64,000 bases of DNA from a bacterium. Its GTDB lineage: Bacteria; Bacillota_I; Bacilli_A; RF39; UBA660. The DNA is taken from NCBI GenBank assembly GCA_019423565.1, contig JAHZBE010000001.1, positions 62,001 through 126,000 on the forward strand. The letters are read 5' to 3'. Positions 8,519 to 15,363 of this stretch are shown here, one piece after another (the stretch's first letter is position 1; each line of letters starts with the position of its first letter). Below the pieces are notes generated by a model, which saw only the letters and a list, made by a program, of their open reading frames with translations, was not told the origin of the DNA and made no database searches. The position numbers were made by a program, and so were the translations under genes.

Positions 8519-9079
8519 ATGATTAAACTAATTAAAGAACAAATTAAACTTATAAAAGAAAAAGATCCTGCAGTTAATAGCATTTTTGAAGTATTATTAT
8601 ATCCTAGTTTAAAAGTACAAATTTATTATAAAATATCGCATTATTTATATTTGAAAAAACATTATTTTTTAGCGAGATTAATATCAGAAAAAGCAAAAAG
8701 AAAAACAGGTATTGAAATTCATCCTGGTGCTAAAATAGGTAAAAGATTATTTATTGATCATGGTTTTGGCGTTGTTATAGGAGAAACTGCTATTATTGGT
8801 GATAATGTAACGATTTATCATGGTGTTACCTTAGGAGGAACAGGCAAAGAAAAAGGTAAAAGACATCCAACTATAGAAAATAATGTAATGATAGGAGCAT
8901 CTGCTAAAGTACTTGGAAATATTGTTATTGGTGAAAATTCTAAAATAGGTGCAGGAGCAATAGTTTTAAATGACATACCAAAAAATGTAACTGCAGTAGG
9001 CGTTCCAGCAAAAGTTGTTAAAACGAATGATATTTCTTTTGACAAAGAAAGAATAAATGAAATAATAAAACTTTTATAA
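8519..9079 (+). CDS. cysE: Serine O-acetyltransferase
   Basis: 186 residues, the short form common in Firmicutes. It makes O-acetylserine from serine and acetyl-CoA, the precursor for cysteine. The left-handed beta-helix hexapeptide repeats run from IHPGAKIGK to IGAGAIVLNDIP, with the catalytic-region motifs IDHGFGVVIGETA, GVTLGGTGKEKGKRHP and the closing GVPAKVV. The open frame extends back to TTG 8489, but GAAGGTG before ATG 8519 sets the start. No cysK neighbour is visible. Confidence 0.92.
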   Translation: MIKLIKEQIKLIKEKDPAVNSIFEVLLYPSLKVQIYYKISHYLYLKKHYFLARLISEKAKRKTGIEIHPGAKIGKRLFIDHGFGVVIGETAIIGDNVTIYHGVTLGGTGKEKGKRHPTIENNVMIGASAKVLGNIVIGENSKIGAGAIVLNDIPKNVTAVGVPAKVVKTNDISFDKERINEIIKLL

Positions 9080-9086
9080 AATCTTA

Positions 9087-9114
9087 TTGTATATTTTTTA
9101 TGTTGTGTTATAAT
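9087..9114 (+). promoter_or_regulatory. Promoter of the structured leader before the ORF6N gene
   Basis: TTGTAT 9087-9092, 16-base spacer, TATAAT 9109-9114. Predicted transcript start near 9121. Confidence 0.55.
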
Positions 9115-9120
9115 ATTTTT

Positions 9121-9233
9121 ACATTGATTGACTTGCCAAGTGTCAATAGTAAAATTTGGTCGATAATTTATATTTTTAGGCAAGAAAAATATATCTATTC
9201 GGGTACACTTTATTAAAGGTGTACTCTTTTTTT
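9121..9233 (+). ncRNA. Candidate structured leader or small RNA with terminator
   Basis: About 110 bases between a promoter and a strong intrinsic terminator. Visible pairing: ATTGAC (9127-9132) with GTCAAT (9142-9147), whose nine-base loop contains TTGCC (9133-9137), which can pair with GGCAA at 9179-9183. That is a pseudoknot-type arrangement. It ends in an 11-pair hairpin (9201-9226) and a T-run. The ORF6N ribosome site follows seven bases later, so it could be an attenuator, a riboswitch-like leader or an independent small RNA. No known class recognised. Confidence 0.4.
9201..9233 (+). terminator. Intrinsic terminator inside the ORF6N leader
   Basis: Stem from GGGTACAC (9201-9208) to GTGTACTC (9219-9226), extended by CTTTA/TAAAG-type pairs, loop ATTA, then TTTTTTT. 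It sits between the promoter at 9087 and the ribosome site AGGAGG, an attenuator position. Confidence 0.75.
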
Positions 9234-9252
9234 ATTAGGAGGATAATTTAAC

Positions 9253-10110
9253 ATGAATGAAATTATAGAAGCAGAAACCATAAACATAGAAGATATGATA
9301 TATGAAATAAGAGGGAAGCAAGTAATGTTAGATTCTGATTTGGCAAGATTATACGAATGTACAAATGGAACTAAAACTATTAATCAAGCAGTTAAGAGAC
9401 ATATAAATAAATTTCCAGAACGATATATGTTTCAACTTAATGAATTAGAATTTAAAAATATTTGCGGTCCCAATTTGGGACCGCAAGTTAATAAAATTCG
9501 AACAATGCCATATGCATTTACAGAACAGGGAGTCGCAATGCTTGCTACTATACTTAAAACACCTGTTGCAGATATTGTTGGTATGAAAATAATTGATGCA
9601 TTTGTTTATATGAAAAGGTATTTATCATTTGAAAATAAAAATTCAATAATATTAAATCATGAAGAAAGAATTCTAAAATTAGAGAAATCTTTTGATAAGT
9701 TAAATGAAAAAGAGAAGATTAATGCAATATTTTACGAAGGACAAATATATGATGCATATTCACTATTAATTGATATATTTAAAGAAGCAAATGAAGAAAT
9801 AATTATAATAGATAATTATGCAGATAAAAGTATTTTAGATATGATTACAAATCTAAATGTAAAAGTAACTATCGTTACCAAAAAATTTAATTTATTAAAA
9901 GATATAGATATAAAAAAATATAATAAACAATATCATAATTTAAAAGTAATATATAGTGATAAGTTTCATGATAGATTCGTAATACTAGATAAAAAGGTAT
10001 TATATCATTCAGGTGCATCATTTAAAGATTTAGGGAATAAATGTTTTGCAATTAATAAAATAGAAGATAATGAATATTTAAAGAATACACTAAAAAAGAT
10101 AAAAGAATAA
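9253..10110 (+). CDS. ORF6N-domain protein with C-terminal PLD-like domain
   Basis: 285 residues. Residues 10-125 are an ORF6N domain (EIRGKQVMLDSDLARLYECTN at the start, then RFPERYMFQL-like KFPERYMFQLNELE and PYAFTEQGVAMLATIL), a DNA-binding domain of phage antirepressors that is also common as a chromosomal accessory gene. After a short coiled helix comes a second domain (about 155-285) with EIIIIDNYADKSIL, HDRFVILD and VLYHSGASFKDLG, a layout resembling phospholipase-D-like folds. The usual RSQIATS-type segment between the two ORF6N halves is replaced by CGPNLGPQ, encoded by a perfect palindrome. Probably acquired from a phage or mobile element. Confidence 0.85.
   Translation: MNEIIEAETINIEDMIYEIRGKQVMLDSDLARLYECTNGTKTINQAVKRHINKFPERYMFQLNELEFKNICGPNLGPQVNKIRTMPYAFTEQGVAMLATILKTPVADIVGMKIIDAFVYMKRYLSFENKNSIILNHEERILKLEKSFDKLNEKEKINAIFYEGQIYDAYSLLIDIFKEANEEIIIIDNYADKSILDMITNLNVKVTIVTKKFNLLKDIDIKKYNKQYHNLKVIYSDKFHDRFVILDKKVLYHSGASFKDLGNKCFAINKIEDNEYLKNTLKKIKE
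9462..9486. repeat. Perfect palindrome inside the ORF6N gene
   Basis: Twelve-base arms TTGCGGTCCCAA (9462-9473) and its exact complement (9475-9486) around one T. GC-rich against an AT-rich gene. It encodes C-G-P-N-L-G-P-Q. Confidence 0.95.
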
Positions 10111-10112
10111 AA

Positions 10113-10208
10113 AATGTGAACTTAACAAAAGATGATTTGTTTAAGTTAAACCTGAGGTCGCAAATTGCGACCTCAAGTTGGAATATTTTAAAATTAATAA
10201 ATATTTAA
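10113..10208 (+). pseudogene. Remnant of a second ORF6N gene
   Basis: The frame reads NVNLTKDDLFKLN, then LRSQIATSSW, before diverging and stopping at 10206-10208. This matches the central ORF6N segment (consensus form FQLTKEE...LRSQIATSSWGG) but has no start codon and lacks both flanks. It begins just after the stop of the intact ORF6N gene. The segment coding RSQIATS is itself an 11-base-arm palindrome. Confidence 0.7.
10153..10175. repeat. Perfect palindrome in the ORF6N remnant
   Basis: Eleven-base arms TGAGGTCGCAA (10153-10163) and its complement (10165-10175) around one A. It occupies the same position in the ORF6N domain as the palindrome at 9462-9486 but differs in sequence. Confidence 0.95.
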
Positions 10209-10359
10209 AAGGATGCATATTAAAAAATTCCTAGATAAATTCATAAAAAATTTTAAAATATAGACTATGATAATTATTTATGATATAAATTATATTGACT
10301 AATATTATGAAAAAATTAAGTATTATTTAGAAAAAATACAAAAGTATATGGTGGTAAAT

Positions 10360-11073
10360 ATGGATTATAATGATATTAAAAATATTGATATAAGTAAAAT
10401 AGATAAAAATAAATGTTTTTTACATTATACAAACAAGAATAATATTGATAGTATATTTAAATTCGGACTAGAACCTAGAATCGGTAAAAATTCAATGGCA
10501 ATAGAAAAAAGTAAAAAAATCTTTTTTACAGAAGGGTTTGATAATACACTTATTTTAATGGATGCATGGATTAAATGGTTAGTTTTAAGACCAAAAAATA
10601 ATTTTATTTATAGATGTGGTGCATTTTTTATGACAAAATCATTTTTTCCAAGAGTTATAGTTGATACTATATTTAAAAATTGGATAAAAAGTGATAGAAG
10701 AATAGATTACGCTTGTAAAAAACTCAATAATATTTTAAATGAAAGTGTTTTTTTATTTTTAGATTTAAAAGAAAATATAGATTTTAAATATAATGATATT
10801 GATGAAGTTAAAAATCAAAAATTTTCAAGAAAACAACTAAAATATGTATACACATATTGTGATAATATAGAAGATAATACTATTGAAAAATGGAATATGC
10901 ATACATTATCTAATAAGAAAATAGAAAAAGAAAAAATAACATTACTAAAATTAAATAAATCATTTAATGCAAATGATTTATTAGAATATATGTATAATCA
11001 ATCAAGCCTTAATTTTTCTTTAATTCTTCCATTTTTATACAAATACATTAATGAATATATATTAAGAAAATAA
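10360..11073 (+). CDS. Protein of unknown function, possibly ADP-ribosyltransferase-like
   Basis: 237 residues, soluble. The N-terminal part CFLHYTNKNNIDSIFKFGLE resembles the H-Y-T...I...GL start of ART-fold proteins (DarT, KptA and related), and KIFFTEG follows 25 residues later; the remaining ART residues cannot be assigned with confidence. The middle is rich in W, F and K, and the end is helical. ATG 10348 is in frame, but the ribosome site GGTGGT precedes ATG 10360. Accessory context (ORF6N pair upstream) suggests transferred DNA. Confidence 0.5.
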   Translation: MDYNDIKNIDISKIDKNKCFLHYTNKNNIDSIFKFGLEPRIGKNSMAIEKSKKIFFTEGFDNTLILMDAWIKWLVLRPKNNFIYRCGAFFMTKSFFPRVIVDTIFKNWIKSDRRIDYACKKLNNILNESVFLFLDLKENIDFKYNDIDEVKNQKFSRKQLKYVYTYCDNIEDNTIEKWNMHTLSNKKIEKEKITLLKLNKSFNANDLLEYMYNQSSLNFSLILPFLYKYINEYILRK

Positions 11074-11086
11074 TAATATATTGCAT

Positions 11087-12382
11087 CTATTTATTTCTAA
11101 ATATTTTTTTAACCTTAATGTAATTAAATACAGTAACATAGATTATATTTACAACTGTAGCAATTACTAAAGGATATAATCCAATTTTGAAGAATGATAA
11201 AATAATAATTAATGCAATTTTTATAATACTTCCAACAAGAGTACTATGCATTGCATCTTTTGCTTTATCAAGTGCTTGCATTACAGATACTAAAGGAGTT
11301 TGAATATATAATAGTAAGAAAAATGGTGCGAGTTTTCTTATGTATGAAACGCCTTCATTGGTATTATATATAAGTTTCATAAAAATTTCAGGGAATATCA
11401 TTAAAATTATAGTAAAGAATAATCCAATAGCAAATGATAATAATAATGATTGCTTAATTTTTTTCTTAACATAAGGTATTTTATTATTTGCGTATCCATT
11501 TGAAATAACAGGTAATGTAGCTTGACTTATTGCCATTGTAAAGAAAGATGGAAGAAGTAGTAGAGGCATAACATATCCAGTTAAAACGCCATATTCATAT
11601 GTAATATAATTAGTTGTATAACCATTCATTAAAAGAAAACTAGTTAAAACAATTGGTTCTAAAAAATAACCAATAGTACCAATTATTCTAGAACCTGTTG
11701 TTGGAATGGAAATGTTTAAAACATCCTTAATAATAATTTTTTCAGGTTTTAACATTTCTTTAGTAATTTTTATTTTTCTGGGTAAGAAGAAATATAAAAT
11801 TATTATAGATGTTGTTTCACTAATTACATTTGATAAAATAAGAAATGTAACACTTACTCTTGGTTCATAATTAGATAGTAGGGGCAAAAATATTATGTTT
11901 AAAACAATTCTAACGACTTGTTCAAAATTATTTGAAAGAACATGTGGAAACATATTTTCTTTTCCAAAAAAATAACCTCTTATTATTCCAGATAAACTTA
12001 TAAATGGAAGAGTAAGACCAATACACATTATTGGAAATGAGAGACTATCATTATGAAGAAATTTTGCAATTAATGGAGATATAAAAATAAGAAGTATCAT
12101 TAGGAAAAACGTAGTACATATTGATATAAAAATAGATGAAAATACAATTTTTTTATTATCTTTTTTATTTTCTGATACTATTTTACTAACAGATATAGGA
12201 AGTCCACCTTGAGCAAGTGTTATAAACAAATTAAATGTTGGCATTATAAGCATATAAAGTCCAAGAGTTTCTGTTCCAATTATTCTAGTAGTTATTATTT
12301 TTATAAGCATTCCAAGTACTTTAGTCAAAAATCCACCAACAAGTAAAATTAAAGTACTTTTAATAAATTTATTCATTTTCAT
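11087..12382 (-). CDS. spoVB: SpoVB-like oligosaccharide/lipid flippase
   Basis: 431 residues with 12 or more predicted membrane helices, MATE/MOP-superfamily fold. The N-terminus STLILLVGGFLTKVLGMLIK and the stretch LGLYMLIMPTFNLFITLAQGGLPISVSKIVSE are characteristic of SpoVB/MurJ-type proteins that flip lipid-linked peptidoglycan precursors. In Bacillus spoVB also precedes comN-secDF, supporting orthology. The start is the ATG ending at 12382, eight bases after GGAGG, not the longer frame to 12406. It could equally serve vegetative cell-wall synthesis. Confidence 0.8.
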   Translation of the reverse strand: MKMNKFIKSTLILLVGGFLTKVLGMLIKIITTRIIGTETLGLYMLIMPTFNLFITLAQGGLPISVSKIVSENKKDNKKIVFSSIFISICTTFFLMILLIFISPLIAKFLHNDSLSFPIMCIGLTLPFISLSGIIRGYFFGKENMFPHVLSNNFEQVVRIVLNIIFLPLLSNYEPRVSVTFLILSNVISETTSIIILYFFLPRKIKITKEMLKPEKIIIKDVLNISIPTTGSRIIGTIGYFLEPIVLTSFLLMNGYTTNYITYEYGVLTGYVMPLLLLPSFFTMAISQATLPVISNGYANNKIPYVKKKIKQSLLLSFAIGLFFTIILMIFPEIFMKLIYNTNEGVSYIRKLAPFFLLLYIQTPLVSVMQALDKAKDAMHSTLVGSIIKIALIIILSFFKIGLYPLVIATVVNIIYVTVFNYIKVKKIFRNK

Positions 12383-12457
12383 TAATTTTGCCTCCAAAAA
12401 TAACATTTATATAATAAATATATGCTTTTACCTCTTTAAAAATGGGTAATTTTTTTG

Positions 12458-12463
12458 TATAAT
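12458..12463 (+). promoter_or_regulatory. -10 box for comN-secDF
   Basis: TATAAT at 12458-12463, no good -35 box. A hairpin TTACC/GGGTAA with T-run (12429-12456) lies immediately upstream. A 7-codon frame (12482-12505, MVTKYGY) with its own GAGG site overlaps the comN start. Confidence 0.45.
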
Positions 12464-12494
12464 TATATTGCGAGGACAAAAATGGTGACTAAAT

Positions 12495-12722
12495 ATGGAT
12501 ATTGAATTTAAAAGTGCAAGAGAATTATATATGAAAGTAATTCCTGCATTAAACACAAAAAGAAGAATATTAAATAAAAAAGGAATAAAAATAAGTGATA
12601 AAGAAATATTTGAATATCTAGTAAAAAACATATGGTCAACAAAAGAAGGATTAGCACTTTGTGATATAGTAAATGATATACTTAGTACTAATGATGATGT
12701 ATTTAGGAAGGTGAAAGAATGA
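12495..12722 (+). CDS. comN: Post-transcriptional regulator ComN
   Basis: 75 residues, the size of the Post_transc_reg family. Features seen: KVIPALNTKRRILNKKGIKISDKEIFEYLVKNIWS and the ending IVNDILSTND. In Bacillus ComN promotes localisation and expression of comE mRNA with DivIVA and is encoded next to secDF, as here. Its stop overlaps the secDF start (ATGA), so translation is probably coupled. No competence genes are in this window, so the target here is unknown. Confidence 0.7.
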   Translation: MDIEFKSARELYMKVIPALNTKRRILNKKGIKISDKEIFEYLVKNIWSTKEGLALCDIVNDILSTNDDVFRKVKE

Positions 12723-15346
12723 ATGTAATGGTAGTAATTTTAATAAGTTTAATTTGCTATTTAGCGCTATGTTTTGTCTTGTCAAAAATATTTGCAAAAA
12801 TAAATATTAAGAAAGGATATGCTTATATACCATTTTTTAACTTTGTTAAGTTATTAGAAAAAGCAGATTTGAAGTGGTATTATATATTTGGATTTTTAAT
12901 TAGTCCTATTAATATATGGTTTTCTGTATACTTTAATATAAAACTTGGTAAAAAGTTTAATAAAAGTAATGGATTCATAGTAGGAATGATATTACTTCCT
13001 ATAATTTTCTATATAATACTTGCATTTAATAAAGATAAATATGACTCAAAAGTAGTATATGAAAAAAGTGGATTTAAACTTGCAACTGTACTTGTTTCAG
13101 TGTTAACAGTAGCATGTTTTGCAACAGTTTCAATACCATTTATCTTTAATAGCATTACAAAAGGTCTTGATTTAGCAGGTGGATTTGAAATACTTTATAA
13201 AGTAACATCAGCAGATGATAAAACAAAAAAACTAACTAAAGAAGACTTAGAAAGTGCTTATAAAACAATGGTTAGAAGAATTGATAAATTAGGTGTATCA
13301 GAACCAGAAATATCAATTGAAGGAAATGATAAAATAAGAGTAAAACTTGCAGGAGTTAAAAATCCAGATGAAGCAAGAGATTATATTACTGTAACTGGTG
13401 AATTAACATTCAGAGATAGTAGTGATAATAAATTAATGGATAAATCAGTTATATCTGGAGCAAAAGTTTCAGCAGATTCTGATGGTAATCCAGCAATACT
13501 TTTAAATGTAAAAGATAAAGATTTATTTTATGAAACAACAAATAAAATAAGTCAAACAAGTGATCAATTAATAGTTATATGGCTTGACTATGATAAATCA
13601 TCAGGTGATAGCTATAAAACATCAAAAGACAAATGTGGTGACTTTGAAGATGAAAATACAGTAAAATGTTTATCAGCCGCAACAGTTAAAGAAGGATTTA
13701 GTAGTAATGTTATAATACAAGGTAACTTTACTTATGATCAAGCAAAAACACTTGTTGATTTAATTAATTCAGGATCATCAAATGTTAAATATGAAGAAAT
13801 ATCTTCTAAAACAGTAACTGCAGAATTTGGTACAAATTCACTTTATAAAACAGAAATAGCATCTATAATTGGAGTTGCTGCTATTATAGTATTTATGATA
13901 TGTTTCTATAGATTTTCAGGACTTATATCATCACTTTCAATACTTATTTATACATCACTTGTATTCTTAGTATTCTATTTAATAGATGGTGTACTTACTC
14001 TTACTGGTATAGGAGCATTAGTTCTTGGTATTGGTATGGCAGTTGATGCGTGTGTTATTACAAATGAAAGAATAAAAGAAGAATTAAGAAAAGGTAAAAG
14101 TCTTAAAACAGCATTTATTAATGGTAATAAAGAATCATTCTCATCAATATTTGATTCGAATGTAACAACATTAATAATCGCACTTATATTATTTGCATTT
14201 GGTGAAAGTTCTGTAAAAGGATTTGCTACAATGCTTATTATTAACTTAATAATGACAATGCTTATAATTGTAATTATTAATAGATTTATTACAAAATTAT
14301 TTGTTAATACAAAGTTCTTTGATAATAAAACAAAAGCATTTGTTAATTATGATCCAAATAAAGAAGTAAAAAAGAGCAAATTTAATTTTGCAACTAACTT
14401 TAAATCACATTTTATCGCACCAATAATTGTATTTGTGTTAGCAGTAATAGTAACAATAATTACAGGTGTAAACCTTGGTGTTGATTTTAAAGGTGGATCT
14501 GACATATCAGTAGTATCTAATAGTAAAATAAATCCAAATGAAGTTGAAAAGAGTGTTCAAGATTTAGGATACAAAGTATCAGATGTAACTACTCAAAATG
14601 ATAGTACAGTATACGTTAAAGTAGAAGATGTATTAACTGAAAATGAAATTAAAACAACACAAAATAAATTAGAAGATAAATATGATGCAAAAATAGAAAT
14701 TGCAGTTGTATCAAATGTTGTAAAAAGAGATTTAATTAAAAACGCAATTATAGCATTATTATTTGCATTTGTTGGTATAGCACTTTATATTTCATTAAGA
14801 TATAAATTTAGTTATGCAGTTAGTGCTCTTATTGCACTTGCAAATGACATAATAATGATGTTCTGTTTATTCTCAATATTTAATATTGAAATAAATACTA
14901 TGTATATTGCGGCTATTCTAACAATCGTTGGTTACTCAATAAATAATACAATAGTAATATTTGATAGAATAAGAGAAAATATGAAGATAATGAAACTAGA
15001 AAATAAAAAATCAAAAGAAGATTATGACAAACTAGTTGATACAAGTATTAAACAAACATTATTTAGATCAATTAATACAACTATTACAACAATGCTTCCA
15101 ATAATTACATTGTTACTATTTGGAGCAAGAGAAATATTTGAATTTAATATTGCTATATTATTTGGTTTAATCGCAGGAGCTTATTCATCAGTATTCTTAT
15201 CAGCACAAATTTGGAGAAGAATAGAACTTAGACCAAAGAAAGAAAAGAAAAATTCAAAAAAAGATAACAAAAAGAATGATAAAAAGAATAGTAAAAAAGA
15301 GAAAAAACAACCAGAGGAACTATTAGTTAAAGGAATAAATTCTTAA
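12719..15346 (+). CDS. secDF: SecDF fusion with extra N-terminal DUF5684-like domain
   Basis: 875 residues. Residues about 130-545 are SecD (transmembrane start, KGLDLAGGFEILYKV, periplasmic P1 domain, then GIGMAVDACVITNERIKEE) and 555-840 SecF (GVNLGVDFKGGSDI, SINNTIVIFDRIREN). It uses the proton motive force to help release proteins from the SecYEG channel. Residues 1-110 are additional: three or four membrane helices with KGYAYIPFFNFVKLLEKADL and GFIVGMILLPIIFYIILAF, closely resembling the free-standing DUF5684 membrane domain. The C-terminus is a Lys-rich tail. Starts within comN's stop codon. Confidence 0.93.
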   Translation: MNVMVVILISLICYLALCFVLSKIFAKINIKKGYAYIPFFNFVKLLEKADLKWYYIFGFLISPINIWFSVYFNIKLGKKFNKSNGFIVGMILLPIIFYIILAFNKDKYDSKVVYEKSGFKLATVLVSVLTVACFATVSIPFIFNSITKGLDLAGGFEILYKVTSADDKTKKLTKEDLESAYKTMVRRIDKLGVSEPEISIEGNDKIRVKLAGVKNPDEARDYITVTGELTFRDSSDNKLMDKSVISGAKVSADSDGNPAILLNVKDKDLFYETTNKISQTSDQLIVIWLDYDKSSGDSYKTSKDKCGDFEDENTVKCLSAATVKEGFSSNVIIQGNFTYDQAKTLVDLINSGSSNVKYEEISSKTVTAEFGTNSLYKTEIASIIGVAAIIVFMICFYRFSGLISSLSILIYTSLVFLVFYLIDGVLTLTGIGALVLGIGMAVDACVITNERIKEELRKGKSLKTAFINGNKESFSSIFDSNVTTLIIALILFAFGESSVKGFATMLIINLIMTMLIIVIINRFITKLFVNTKFFDNKTKAFVNYDPNKEVKKSKFNFATNFKSHFIAPIIVFVLAVIVTIITGVNLGVDFKGGSDISVVSNSKINPNEVEKSVQDLGYKVSDVTTQNDSTVYVKVEDVLTENEIKTTQNKLEDKYDAKIEIAVVSNVVKRDLIKNAIIALLFAFVGIALYISLRYKFSYAVSALIALANDIIMMFCLFSIFNIEINTMYIAAILTIVGYSINNTIVIFDRIRENMKIMKLENKKSKEDYDKLVDTSIKQTLFRSINTTITTMLPIITLLLFGAREIFEFNIAILFGLIAGAYSSVFLSAQIWRRIELRPKKEKKNSKKDNKKNDKKNSKKEKKQPEELLVKGINS

Positions 15347-15363
15347 AACAAGGGAATGATTAA

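Noticed and set aside
12428..12631. Minus-strand frame opposite comN
   Set aside because: It lies antisense to a recognisable gene, has no ribosome site, and its composition is the mirror of the comN codons.
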